Assembly: GCA_945881845.1 (NCBI GenBank) | Contig: CAMCVN010000009.1 | Location: 1-64,000 of the forward strand | DNA length: 64,000 nucleotides | DNA from: Bifidobacterium breve | GTDB lineage: Bacteria > Actinomycetota > Thermoleophilia > Solirubrobacterales > Solirubrobacteraceae | Direction: 5' to 3' | Shown: positions 16,336 to 24,648 of the stretch, one piece after another | Layout: every line of letters begins with the position of its first letter | Numbering within the stretch: position 1 is the first letter of the stretch | Notes under the pieces: generated by a model | Database searches by the model: none | Seen by the model: the letters and a program-made list of their open reading frames with translations, nothing else | Told to the model about the DNA's origin: nothing | Made by a program: the position numbers and the translations under genes

Positions 16336-17820
16336 GTGTCGACGACCGAACGCAATCGCGCCGGCGGCGACGAACGCCTAGAGCGCTACGTGATGATCGC
16401 GCTGATCATCGTGATTTCGGTCGCGGTGATCGTCGGCTTCATCGAGTACCAACCGCCGGCCACCTTTGACACGCTCTCGGCGCTGAACTGGTCGCGCGAT
16501 ATTTGGGACGGAAACCTGCCCAATTTCGGCGCCTACCGTGCGCCGACACAGCATCCGCTGATGCTCGCGATCGGGCTGCTGCTGCAGCCGTTCGGCGCCG
16601 CCGGACCGCAGATGTTTGTCGCCCTCTCGCTGATTGGCTACGTAGCGCTGCTGATCGCAGTCTTCCGCTTCGGCTTCTTCATCACCGGCATCTTCGGCGG
16701 CCTTGTAGCGATCGGCTTGATGGCAACGCGGCTCGACGTCGCCTGGCTCGCCGGCGTCGGCTTCCTTGATCCGCCGTACGCGGCGCTGATCTGCTGGGCG
16801 GCCTACCTTGAAGCGCGTTCACCGCGCCGCGGTGGCATCGTTTGGGTGCTGCTGATCATGGCGGGGCTGCTGCGCCCCGAAGCTTGGCTGCTGCTCGGGC
16901 TTTACTTCCTTTGGGTCGGCTATCCGCTGAGTTGGTCGGGCCGCTTTCGGATTCTCTGCTACGCCGCTATCGCGCCCGTGATCTGGGTCGCAACCGATTG
17001 GATTGTGACCGGCAATCCGGTCTTCTCTTTGACGGTAACGAGCCGTACCGCGGTCGACCTCGGCCGCAGCCGGCCGCTGGGGACGCTGCCTTACTACACG
17101 CTCTTCTGGACCAACTCGGTGCTGAAACTGCCGCTCTCGATCCTCTCCGGCCTTGGCGTTGTACTGGCGATCCAGCAGCGCCGCAAGCAGCTAATCGTCC
17201 CAGCGATCATGGTCGCGACGACCTGGTTCTCGTACCTCGTGATTGCAAGCGGCGGGTTGGCCAACGTTTGGCGCTACATCCTGATTGCCGTAGTTGGCTT
17301 GATTCTCTTCGCTACATACGCCGTTACAGGCTGGAGCAAGACCGAGCGCGGTTCGACCTTCAAGAAGATCTGGGCTGGTAGTGCGCTTCTGTTGGTGGTT
17401 GTCGGGGCGGGCTGGACGGTCACTCACCTCAACCTCAGCAGGGTCGACGAGGACATCCGTCGCCGCCGCGCGATCACAAACCAGTTCCGCGAGATCATGA
17501 CTCAGCCTGCCGTGCTGAAGGCGCGCCTCTGCGGCCCTGTCAGCGTTCCGAACCAGAAGCTGCTGCCCGAGGCCAAGTGGAGTTTCCGCCTCGATCCGCC
17601 GCAGATTATCCCGCGATCCGACCTCACCGCACCTGTGCAGACTGAAGGCGTTGCGATCATGATCAACCCGGCCTTCGAGACGCGCCCCGACCTCAACGTC
17701 AATGAGTACGCGGTCGACAATGGTTGGGAGGGGTTGCAGATCCCGCCGCCCGGATTCAAGTACCTCGACAGCAACGAGTACTTCCTCGCCTACGGGCGCT
17801 GCGCGCCGGGCAGTCCTTAA
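16336..17820 (+). CDS. Polytopic membrane protein, GT-C glycosyltransferase-like
   Basis: 494 aa starting with GTG, with TAGTCT ending 8 nt before it. One TM segment lies near residues 20-38, then about nine more up to residue ~370, followed by a ~120-residue soluble C-terminus that ends YFLAYGRCAPGSP. The first periplasmic-side loop has an acidic segment (TFDTLSALNWSRDIWDGNLP), which is where GT-C transferases keep catalytic Asp/Glu residues. GT-C enzymes use polyprenyl-linked sugars to glycosylate lipids or proteins outside the membrane. This is fold-level recognition only. A second protein of similar design is at 19690. Confidence 0.6.
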   Translation: MSTTERNRAGGDERLERYVMIALIIVISVAVIVGFIEYQPPATFDTLSALNWSRDIWDGNLPNFGAYRAPTQHPLMLAIGLLLQPFGAAGPQMFVALSLIGYVALLIAVFRFGFFITGIFGGLVAIGLMATRLDVAWLAGVGFLDPPYAALICWAAYLEARSPRRGGIVWVLLIMAGLLRPEAWLLLGLYFLWVGYPLSWSGRFRILCYAAIAPVIWVATDWIVTGNPVFSLTVTSRTAVDLGRSRPLGTLPYYTLFWTNSVLKLPLSILSGLGVVLAIQQRRKQLIVPAIMVATTWFSYLVIASGGLANVWRYILIAVVGLILFATYAVTGWSKTERGSTFKKIWAGSALLLVVVGAGWTVTHLNLSRVDEDIRRRRAITNQFREIMTQPAVLKARLCGPVSVPNQKLLPEAKWSFRLDPPQIIPRSDLTAPVQTEGVAIMINPAFETRPDLNVNEYAVDNGWEGLQIPPPGFKYLDSNEYFLAYGRCAPGSP

Positions 17821-17869
17821 GCGATAGCGCTGGGCGGCTTGGGAGCCGCTGGTAGATGCGAAGCTTGGC

Positions 17870-18661
17870 TCAGGCGACGGGCAGCGGCACTTGGCCGAAG
17901 TTCGCGCCGCGCTGCTCGTTGAAACCGGCCGGAATGCCGCTGCGCAGGAGGAAGCGTGGGTTTGCTTGGGTTAGGCGCCAAGCTTGAAGCGACGAGGCAC
18001 CGGCCTTGAGCGTCAGCGCGAAGCCGAGCGCTGCGGTGTGGTCGCGCGTGCCCGGGTGGGCGTCGGAGGCAAGCGTGAAGGCGTAGCCGCTGCGCAGTAG
18101 CCCAACAGCGGCCTCCTGCGCTTCGAGGCCGTTGTTGCCGAGCAGCGAGCAGACGTTGATCTGCAGCAGCGCACCTTCCGCGACGAGGCCACGAAGTAGC
18201 TGCCATCCGCCATCGCTGAAGAGCCCGCGGGCGCGCTCGGGGTGGGCGATCACGAGGCCAAAGCCGCGTGCCATCAGCTCGCGGCAGTCGTCGGCGAAGC
18301 GCTGGTCAACGCCAGCGAAAGGGATCTCAAAGAGCAGCCAGCGGGCGCCGGGAGGGCCGTTGGCGATCAGCTCGAGCTGATCGTCACTGAGTGAGTTTGG
18401 CTCCGAAGGGTGGAGTTCACCGCCGACGTGGATTCGAAGCGGGATCTCTCGCTGCTCGAGCTCGGAACTGAGCGCGGCGACGCGATCGGCGACCTCGGAG
18501 GGGTCGAACGGGAAGCGCGGGTTGCCGACGTGCGGTGTTGCGATCAGTTCGCGAACGCCCTCGTCAACGAGCCTGCGCGCGTACGCAACGCTCTCTTCAA
18601 GGTCGCGCGCACCATCGTCGATGGCGGGCAGAATGTGGCAATGGATATCTACGTATGACAT
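17870..18661 (-). CDS. PHP-fold tyrosine-protein phosphatase, CpsB/CapC type
   Basis: 263 aa from the ATG at 18661, which begins MSYVDIHCHILPAIDDG, the exact family N-terminus; the longer frame from 18709 adds an unconvincing leader. Metal-binding motifs in order are DIHCHILP, ATPHVGNPRFPF, HPERARG and SDAHPGTRDH. These Mn-dependent phosphatases reverse tyrosine phosphorylation of Wzz/BY-kinase co-polymerases and so control capsule or exopolysaccharide length. No BY-kinase gene is in the window. It converges on the 16336 membrane protein, with 49 bp between the stops. TAGGCT lies 16 nt before the ATG. Confidence 0.9.
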   Translation of the reverse strand: MSYVDIHCHILPAIDDGARDLEESVAYARRLVDEGVRELIATPHVGNPRFPFDPSEVADRVAALSSELEQREIPLRIHVGGELHPSEPNSLSDDQLELIANGPPGARWLLFEIPFAGVDQRFADDCRELMARGFGLVIAHPERARGLFSDGGWQLLRGLVAEGALLQINVCSLLGNNGLEAQEAAVGLLRSGYAFTLASDAHPGTRDHTAALGFALTLKAGASSLQAWRLTQANPRFLLRSGIPAGFNEQRGANFGQVPLPVA

Positions 18662-18742
18662 TTGGTGGTCTGTAACGAGCCTAGGACCACTTCGCCATTC
18701 TGTTGCCACTCCCGCTGCGCCTTAACGAGATTTTTACTGAAA

Positions 18743-19579
18743 TCAGCTCTCCGGCCAGCTGTCAACGAAGATGTCGAGCGCGAGCTGCGAGTCGTCCTCG
18801 GCGTAGCCACTTAGGTCGGTGATCCCAGCCTGCGCCAGCGCTTCATCGTCAATGAACGCGTTGCCTGTGCACCCCGCAGGGTCGCGGATCAGAATTTCGC
18901 GGGCGGCGTCGGCGACGATCTGCGGTGCCCGCGCTTTGGCCATCGATTCGTCGCCGCCGAGCAGGTTCTGAACCGCCGCCGTGGCGATCAGCGTGCGCGG
19001 CCATAGGCAGTTCGCCGCGACCCCGTTGGCGCGCTCATCCTCTGCCAACCCGAGCGTCAGGATCGACATTCCGAACTTTGCGACGGTGTACGGGCCGTGG
19101 CCCGCGAGCCACTTCGGGTCGGTTGAGAGCGGCGGGCTGAGCGTCAGCACGTGGGCGTGGTCTGACTGACGAAGGTGTGGCAGGCAGGCCTGCGTAACTA
19201 CCAGCGTGCCGCGGACGTTGATGTCGGCCATCAGGTCGTAACGCTTCGGCGGCAGCTCGCCGATTGGGCGCAGGTCGATCGCCGACGCGTTGTTGACGCA
19301 GATGTCGATCCCACCAAAAGTCTCGACCGTCTTCGCGACCGCCTCGGCGACCTGATCTTCGTAGCGGATGTCGCCAAGGATCGGGAGCGCATTGCCACCG
19401 GCAGCGTTGATCTCCTCGGCAGCGGTGTGGATCGTCCCCGGCAGCTTCGGGTTCGGCTCGTCGGTCTTCGCCATGATCGCGACGTTGGCGCCCTCCTGAG
19501 CGAGGCGAACGGCGATCGCGAGCCCGATACCTCGGCTTCCGCCCGACATGAAAACGGTCCGTCCCTTGAAATCGTCCAC
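18743..19579 (-). CDS. SDR oxidoreductase, HSDL2-like
   Basis: 278 aa, starting with GTG and an AAAGGA ribosome site 6 nt upstream. SGGSRGIG is the cofactor loop, NNASAID the NNAG equivalent, LSPPLSTDPKWLAGHGPYTVAKFGMS the catalytic stretch with Y and K in YTVAK. The LSPPL...AYT.AK.GM arrangement is that of the HSDL2/short-chain family, whose members act on fatty acyl or branched substrates, though their exact substrates are poorly known. No SCP2 domain is attached. Its promoter region faces the 19690 gene (110 bp). Confidence 0.87.
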   Translation of the reverse strand: MDDFKGRTVFMSGGSRGIGLAIAVRLAQEGANVAIMAKTDEPNPKLPGTIHTAAEEINAAGGNALPILGDIRYEDQVAEAVAKTVETFGGIDICVNNASAIDLRPIGELPPKRYDLMADINVRGTLVVTQACLPHLRQSDHAHVLTLSPPLSTDPKWLAGHGPYTVAKFGMSILTLGLAEDERANGVAANCLWPRTLIATAAVQNLLGGDESMAKARAPQIVADAAREILIRDPAGCTGNAFIDDEALAQAGITDLSGYAEDDSQLALDIFVDSWPES

Positions 19580-19677
19580 TTCAGTTCCTTTCGTCAGGCG
19601 ACCGACATCTGACCGCGCCTAGGCGGGAGGCTACCGAGCGATCGACCGGGGGGTCAGCTTCCCGGCCGCCGCGCCGA

Positions 19678-19683
19678 TAGTCT
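19678..19683 (+). promoter_or_regulatory. -10-like box before the 19690 GTG
   Basis: TAGTCT ends 6 nt before the GTG, and no ribosome site is visible; this supports the GTG as the true start. Confidence 0.5.
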
Positions 19684-19689
19684 CGGCCC

Positions 19690-21066
19690 GTGGCCAGGCC
19701 CGACGAGCGGATTGTTATCGCCTGCTGCCTTCTCCTCGGGGCGGCGACGGTTCTGATCGCCCCCGCGCTTGGCTACGACGCGTGGGCCTGGATGGTTTGG
19801 GCGCGCGAGCTAACCCAGCTCTCGCTCGACACGACCGGCGGACCCTCGTGGAAACCGCTGCCGGTGCTGGTCAGCGCGCCATTCGCTTGGATCGACGGGC
19901 TCGCGCCGTTCCTCTGGCTGGCGCTGATCCGTGGCGCCGCGATCTACTCGCTTTGGCTGGCGGGGCGCTGCGCGGCGCGGCTGGCCGGCTCTCCCGCGGC
20001 CGCGGCAGCGTTTACTTTCGCCGCCTTCGCGCTGCTCGTCAGCACCGACCTGCCGCGCACCGCGCTGTACGGCGCTTCGGAGCCGCTGCTCATCGTCTGT
20101 GTTCTTGCCGCGGTCCTCGCCTTCCTCAGCGATCGCCCGCTCGTCGCGCTCGGGCTGATTGCCGTCGGCGGCCTGATCCGCCCTGAGCTTTGGCTCGTCG
20201 GTGGGATCTACGGGCTTTGGTGCCTCTACTCGGTTCCCGCGCGCCGACAACTGACCGTCGCTCTGATCGTCGCGCCAGCGGTTCTTTGGTCGGCACTCGA
20301 ATGGGCCGGATCGGGCGGCCTCGCGCAGGGCGCCGAGACCGCCCAGAGCACCACGCCGACGACGGCAGCGAATGCGGCGAGCCCATCGCTCGAGGTCCTC
20401 AGCCGGCTCGGTGACTCGGTGATACTGCCGGTCTTGCTGCTCGCGGCGGCCGCGATCGTGGTTGCCTGGCGACGCGGAAATCGTCAGCTGTTGCTGATCG
20501 CGCTGCTCGCGGTGGGGTGGGTCGTTGTTGTCGCCCTGATGGCCGAGTTTGGCTTCACCGGCGCGCGTCGCTACCTCGTCGGGCCGGCAGCGCTTAGCTG
20601 CGTGCTGGCGGGCGTCGGTGCCGGCTGGCTGATCGCCGCGCTTTCGGCTCGTTCGCTCAAGTACGCCGCCAGTGGGGCGCTGGCAATCCTGTTCCTCGTC
20701 TTTGGCCTCTTCGTGCTGCGCACCGATGCTCGCCTGCTCAGCGTTGCGCGGCTCGACGCTGCGCAGTCCGAGCAACTCAGCGGAGCGATCGGCGCAGTTG
20801 GCGGGCGCGAAGCCGTCGTCGCGGTAGGCAAGCCAGCGATCAACCCGTATGAGCAGACGGGGCTGGCGTGGAAACTAGAGCTGCCGCTCAGCGAAGTGCA
20901 GGGAACCTGGGCTTCGACCGAATCTCGGCCAAACTGGCAGCCGCCGGCGGTCGTCTTTGTCGCTCCAGCGCGCCTTGCCGGGCCCAAGCCAGCATTCGGG
21001 ACAAACACGAAGTCGAGAAAGCTAGGTAGTTTCCGGCGCTGGCAGGTATTTCGGGCGGACCCGTAG
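19690..21066 (+). CDS. Polytopic membrane protein, GT-C glycosyltransferase-like
   Basis: 458 aa, GTG start. About nine to ten TM segments run from residue 10 to 345, with an extracytoplasmic C-terminal domain after FGLFVLRTDARLL. The first loop (GYDAWAWMVWARELTQLSLDTTGGPSWKPLP) has the Asp and Trp-rich character seen in mannosyl/arabinosyl GT-C enzymes. General layout and size match the 16336 protein, but direct sequence similarity is weak by eye. It is followed after 10 bp by a small membrane protein on the same strand. Confidence 0.6.
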   Translation: MARPDERIVIACCLLLGAATVLIAPALGYDAWAWMVWARELTQLSLDTTGGPSWKPLPVLVSAPFAWIDGLAPFLWLALIRGAAIYSLWLAGRCAARLAGSPAAAAAFTFAAFALLVSTDLPRTALYGASEPLLIVCVLAAVLAFLSDRPLVALGLIAVGGLIRPELWLVGGIYGLWCLYSVPARRQLTVALIVAPAVLWSALEWAGSGGLAQGAETAQSTTPTTAANAASPSLEVLSRLGDSVILPVLLLAAAAIVVAWRRGNRQLLLIALLAVGWVVVVALMAEFGFTGARRYLVGPAALSCVLAGVGAGWLIAALSARSLKYAASGALAILFLVFGLFVLRTDARLLSVARLDAAQSEQLSGAIGAVGGREAVVAVGKPAINPYEQTGLAWKLELPLSEVQGTWASTESRPNWQPPAVVFVAPARLAGPKPAFGTNTKSRKLGSFRRWQVFRADP

Positions 21067-21076
21067 GGGAGGAATT

Positions 21077-21580
21077 GTGCTGACTGCAGCGAAGTCCTGG
21101 CGCATGGGAAAAGTCTCCAGCCTCGTCCTGCCCGGCCTCTTCGTGCTCGCTTGGATCTTTGCGCTGTCAGGCCAGTCGCCCCCCGGTGACGTCCCCGGTG
21201 AACTGACCGACATCACCTACCTGCGCTGGATGCTCTACATGGCCGGCTGGGTATTCCTCTCCTCCTCGGTGATGCACACAATCTTCGCGAAGAAGATGGC
21301 CGAATCGATCGGCTGGGTTACGAATGGGTTCCAGCTTGAGATTGGCTTCGTCTGTCTTGGCCTTGGCCTCGGGAGTCTCTACGCCAGCCAGCACGGCAAA
21401 GAGGCATGGATTGCGATCTCGCTTCCGATCATCACCTTCCTTCTGCTCGCAGGCATCAACCATCTCGTTGAGATCGTGCGCGACAAGAACTACGCGCCGA
21501 ACAACACAATGATTCTGATCTGGGACTTCGGCATGCCGATCTCGATCGCCGCGCTGCTGCTCTCGTCGAACACGATCTAG
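21077..21580 (+). CDS. Four-TM membrane protein, DUF6790-like
   Basis: 167 aa starting with GTG, preceded by a GGGGAGG ribosome site. Hydrophobic segments lie at about 11-27, 45-65, 80-100 and 112-130, with a fifth near the C-terminus. The block SSVMHTIFAKKMAESIGWVTNGFQLEIGF recalls DUF6790 proteins, though this is a memory-based match. It has no catalytic residues that I recognise. Spacing of 10 bp suggests translation from the same mRNA as the upstream GT-C-like gene. Confidence 0.65.
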   Translation: MLTAAKSWRMGKVSSLVLPGLFVLAWIFALSGQSPPGDVPGELTDITYLRWMLYMAGWVFLSSSVMHTIFAKKMAESIGWVTNGFQLEIGFVCLGLGLGSLYASQHGKEAWIAISLPIITFLLLAGINHLVEIVRDKNYAPNNTMILIWDFGMPISIAALLLSSNTI

Positions 21581-21589
21581 CGCAGCGCA

Positions 21590-21595
21590 TAAGAT
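21590..21595 (+). promoter_or_regulatory. -10-like box for the alcohol dehydrogenase gene
   Basis: TAAGAT ends 6 nt before the ATG at 21602, only 10 nt after the preceding stop codon. Confidence 0.5.
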
Positions 21596-21601
21596 GCGCG
21601 C

Positions 21602-22708
21602 ATGAAGATTCGCGCAGCAGTTCTCGAAGAATTCGGCAAGCCACTCGTCGTTCGCGAGGTTGATCTCGCGGAACCGAAGGCCGGCGAGGTGCTGGTGCGG
21701 CTTGTCGCCTGCGGCGTCTGCCACACAGACCTCTACACGGCCTCGGGTGTTGACCCTTCCGGCTATGCGCCGACGGTGCTCGGCCACGAGGGAGCCGGCG
21801 TAGTTGAGGCGATCGGTGAGGGTGTCACTTCGGTTGCTGTCGGCGACCACGTCGTGACGCTCTTCTCGCCGCAGTGCCGAGAGTGCATCCACTGCCTCGA
21901 CCCCCGCACCAATATCTGCCTTGCGATTCGCGAGAAGCAAGGCGAGGGCTACCTGCCTGATGGAACTACGCGCCTCTCACTCGACGGTGAGCCGCTGCGC
22001 CACTTCATGGGCACCTCGACTTTTGCCGAGTACACCGTGATGCCGGAGATCGCTTTGGCGAACATTTCGAAAGAGGCGCCGCTCGATCACGCCTGCCTTT
22101 TCGCCTGCGGCCTCTCGACCGGGCTTGGCGCGGCGATCTACACGGCGAAGGTTGAGCCGGGCACGACCTGCGTTGTCTTCGGCGCTGGAATGGTTGGCCT
22201 TGGCGCCGTCGCCGGCGCGCGGCTGCAGGGCGCGGAAAGGATCATCTGCGTAGACCTCTCCGACGACAGGTTGGAGCTGGCGCGCGGGCAAGGCGCGACC
22301 GACACTTGGACGGCAGGCCCCGACACGGTTGAACGAATTCTCGAAGAGACCGGCGGCTTCGGCGCCGACTACACCTTTGAGGCGACCGGCCTCGTCTCCG
22401 TCATGGAGCAGGCCGTCGAGTCGGCACGGATGGGCTGGGGGCTCTGCACCGTTGCCGGTGTTGCCGGCAAAGGCGAGACGCTCGACATCATTCCGCGCTG
22501 GCTAATTACCGGCCGCCGCGTCTGCGGCTCATCGTTCGGTGGCGTCAAGGGCCGCGACCAGGTGCCTCAGTTGATCGATCGTTACCTCGAAGGCGAGATC
22601 GACGTTGACCCGTTCATCTCGCACAGCCTCAGCCTCGACGAAGTGAACCGCGGCTTTGAGCTGATGGAGGCCCAGGACGGGATCCGCAGCGTGATCGCCT
22701 TTAGCTAA
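21602..22708 (+). CDS. Zinc-dependent alcohol dehydrogenase (class III-like MDR)
   Basis: 368 aa. Catalytic-zinc ligands are in CGVCHTDLYT and GHEGAGVVE, and the structural zinc is held by the four-Cys lobe CRECIHCLDPRTNIC. The Rossmann part has VFGAGMVGLGAVAGARLQGA and an acidic residue (VDLSDDRLE) that favours NAD over NADP. Length and motifs match the S-(hydroxymethyl)glutathione/mycothiol dehydrogenase clade, but simple alcohol oxidation is equally possible. The gene converges on the haloalkane dehalogenase, sharing 8 bp at the palindromic TTAGCTAA that holds both stops, which invites the idea that it oxidises the dehalogenation alcohol. Confidence 0.9.
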   Translation: MKIRAAVLEEFGKPLVVREVDLAEPKAGEVLVRLVACGVCHTDLYTASGVDPSGYAPTVLGHEGAGVVEAIGEGVTSVAVGDHVVTLFSPQCRECIHCLDPRTNICLAIREKQGEGYLPDGTTRLSLDGEPLRHFMGTSTFAEYTVMPEIALANISKEAPLDHACLFACGLSTGLGAAIYTAKVEPGTTCVVFGAGMVGLGAVAGARLQGAERIICVDLSDDRLELARGQGATDTWTAGPDTVERILEETGGFGADYTFEATGLVSVMEQAVESARMGWGLCTVAGVAGKGETLDIIPRWLITGRRVCGSSFGGVKGRDQVPQLIDRYLEGEIDVDPFISHSLSLDEVNRGFELMEAQDGIRSVIAFS

Positions 22709-23582
22709 AGAGCTCGGCGCGCATCGCGGCGACGATCTCTTCCGGCTTGTCTTCCTGAAGGAAGTGGCCGGCGTTCTCAATCCTTACCTGCTCGCCTGCG
22801 GTCGGGATCAGCTCAGTGAAGCGGTCGCCCGACTTCGGGTAGGGGAAGACGGGGTCTTGGTCGGCGAAGGCGACGAGCGTCGGCTTATCCCAATCGGCGA
22901 GCGCGTCGTGCACGGCCATCATCTCGGTGACGCCAACCTCGTCGTTGCTGATTGGCACCAGCAGCGGGAATTGGTGCGCTCCGGCCTTGCTTGCGACGTT
23001 CGGGAACGGCGCTTCGTAGGCGGCGATGATTTCCGAGCTGAGCTCGCTCGTTGTTGAGTTGTCGATGATCTTCCCGACCGGCATGTCGGTCGTCTTCTCG
23101 GCGAACTCGCGCCAAGCCATGAAGCCCTTACTTACGCGGCCGGTGAAGATGCCGGTGTTCATGATCAGCAGGCGACCAACTTGGTCGGCATGCTCAACTG
23201 CCCAGCGCAGGCCGATTGCGCCGCCCCAGTCCTGCACGACGACGGTTACGTCCTCGAGCCCTTCGATCTGATCGAGATGGGCGTTCATGCTGTCGCAGTG
23301 GCGCTCGTACGTGTACCACTGCTGGTCTGTCGGCTTGTCTGAGCGGCCGAAGCCGACGAGGTCGGGGCAGATCACGCGCTTGCCATCGGCGACGAGAAGG
23401 TCGAGCATCTTGCGGTAGAGGTATGACCAGCTCGGCTCGCCGTGGAAGCAGAGCACCGGCTGCCCTTCGCCCTCGTCGAGGTGGTGGAGGCGCATTCCAT
23501 TGACCTCTACGTAGTTGGGCTCGTAGGCATAGCCGGGAAGGTTTTCGAAGCGCTCGTCTGGTGTGCGGAAGATCTCAGGCAT
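22701..23582 (-). CDS. Haloalkane dehalogenase (alpha/beta hydrolase)
   Basis: 293 aa from the ATG that begins MPEIFRTPDERF, a typical HLD-I start; the longer frame to 23630 adds a basic leader and is rejected. HGEPSW at 47-52 forms the oxyanion/halide region. The nucleophile is D118 in VQDWGG, with the halide-binding Trp directly after it, ADQDPVFP supplies the acid region and H273 in NAGHFLQED is the general base. The enzyme hydrolyses carbon-halogen bonds to alcohols in the cytoplasm. Several HLD-like proteins have unknown physiological substrates, so xenobiotic degradation is not assured. Confidence 0.88.
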   Translation of the reverse strand: MPEIFRTPDERFENLPGYAYEPNYVEVNGMRLHHLDEGEGQPVLCFHGEPSWSYLYRKMLDLLVADGKRVICPDLVGFGRSDKPTDQQWYTYERHCDSMNAHLDQIEGLEDVTVVVQDWGGAIGLRWAVEHADQVGRLLIMNTGIFTGRVSKGFMAWREFAEKTTDMPVGKIIDNSTTSELSSEIIAAYEAPFPNVASKAGAHQFPLLVPISNDEVGVTEMMAVHDALADWDKPTLVAFADQDPVFPYPKSGDRFTELIPTAGEQVRIENAGHFLQEDKPEEIVAAMRAELFS

Positions 23583-23634
23583 ACGCGCAAGCGTACGGAA
23601 ACGGTGACCGGCGCGACTCTGCGCCGCCAACAGG

Positions 23635-23640
23635 TAGGCT
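23635..23640 (+). promoter_or_regulatory. -10-like box for the lipase gene
   Basis: TAGGCT ends 6 nt before the ATG at 23647, inside the 64-bp gap between two divergent genes. Confidence 0.5.
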
Positions 23641-23646
23641 GCGCCG

Positions 23647-24639
23647 ATGACCTACCCAATTCGCCGCGCCCTGCTGGCCGCCGCCACTCTCTCGCTGATC
23701 GCAACCGCGCTGTTCGCTTCGTCGGCAGTTGCCAAGCGTTCCTACAAGGAGCCGGCGCTCACAGCGCCAAAGGCGCGCCTTGCCGAGTCGCTCGTCTGCC
23801 CAACCGCGATCAAGCGCGGAGGGATTCAGCCGATGATGCTCGTTACCGGCACCGGCTATACCGGCGAGGAGGCCTACTCGATCGGCTCGGCCGCACTGAA
23901 GACGACAGGTCGGCCAATTTGTTACGTCAACTTTCCCTACCGCACAACCGGCGACATTCAGGTCGCCGCCGAGTATCTCGTCTCCGGCATCCGCCGCATG
24001 GCCGCCAGCTACGGCAAGCCGATCGCAGTCTTCGGAATCAGCCAGGGCGGCCTTCTTCCGCGCTGGGCGCTGACCTACTGGCCTAGCCTGCGCGCCAAGG
24101 TGAGCGACGTCATCGCCGTGGCCGGCACCCAGCACGGCACCACGGTAGGCCTCGGCAACTGCAGCGCGCTCAACCCGTGTCAGGCTGCGAGCTGGCAGCA
24201 GGCCGCGCGTTCGAACATGCTCAAGGCGCTTAACGCTGAGCCCGACGAGTCGGTCGGTCCGACATCGTGGACGACGGTTCGCACTGCAACCGATGAGACG
24301 GTTCAGCCGACCACCGGTAAGAACCCGACCTCATCGTTGAAGGGCGCGACCAACATCCTGATCCAGGACGTCTGCCCGGGCCGCAGCGTAAGCCACATCG
24401 GCTCAGCGCTCGACTCGGTGACCTTCGCCGCCTCTGAGGACGCGTTGACGCACAAGGGGCCGGCGAGCGTGAAGCGCTTGCCGAAGAACGTCTGCGCCAA
24501 GCTGCTGGCGCCGGGGCTGAATGCATCATCGGCCGGAGGGGGAGGGCTGATGCAGCTGGCGGCGTTCTACACGGACCCAGCTCCGGAGCTGACCGCCGAG
24601 CCGGCGGTCAAGCGGTACGCGTTCATTCGCGTACCGTAA
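23647..24639 (+). CDS. Secreted lipase, Candida antarctica lipase B-like
   Basis: 330 aa with a signal peptide (MTYPIRRALLAAATLSLIATALFASSAVA). The mature part follows CalB in order: a VTGTGYTGEEAYS oxyanion block, GRPICYVNFPYRTTGDIQVAAEYLVSGI, then the nucleophile elbow GISQGG with LPRWALTYWPSLRAKVSDVIAVAGTQHGT. The nucleophile motif is G-x-S-Q-G, as in CalB's W-S-Q-G-G. The acid and His residues were not assigned with certainty. The protein is probably a secreted ester hydrolase of the CalB superfamily. It is followed after 9 bp by a gene with its own promoter. Confidence 0.82.
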   Translation: MTYPIRRALLAAATLSLIATALFASSAVAKRSYKEPALTAPKARLAESLVCPTAIKRGGIQPMMLVTGTGYTGEEAYSIGSAALKTTGRPICYVNFPYRTTGDIQVAAEYLVSGIRRMAASYGKPIAVFGISQGGLLPRWALTYWPSLRAKVSDVIAVAGTQHGTTVGLGNCSALNPCQAASWQQAARSNMLKALNAEPDESVGPTSWTTVRTATDETVQPTTGKNPTSSLKGATNILIQDVCPGRSVSHIGSALDSVTFAASEDALTHKGPASVKRLPKNVCAKLLAPGLNASSAGGGGLMQLAAFYTDPAPELTAEPAVKRYAFIRVP

Positions 24640-24642
24640 TAT
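24637..24642 (+). promoter_or_regulatory. -10-like box for the DUF6325 gene
   Basis: TAATAT ends 6 nt before the ATG at 24649 and overlaps the lipase stop codon (TAA, 24637-24639). It is the closest to TATAAT consensus of those listed. Confidence 0.55.
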
Positions 24643-24648
24643 TGGGCC

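Noticed and set aside
18743-19579. Loss of the catalytic triad in the HSDL2-like SDR
   Set aside because: The LSPPL stretch looked odd, but that segment is normal in the HSDL2 group, and the Tyr and Lys of YTVAK are intact.
19810-20775. 321-codon minus-strand ORF
   Set aside because: Arg/Gln/Glu-rich shadow of the GT-C-like membrane protein; composition is that of a reverse frame in a high-GC gene.
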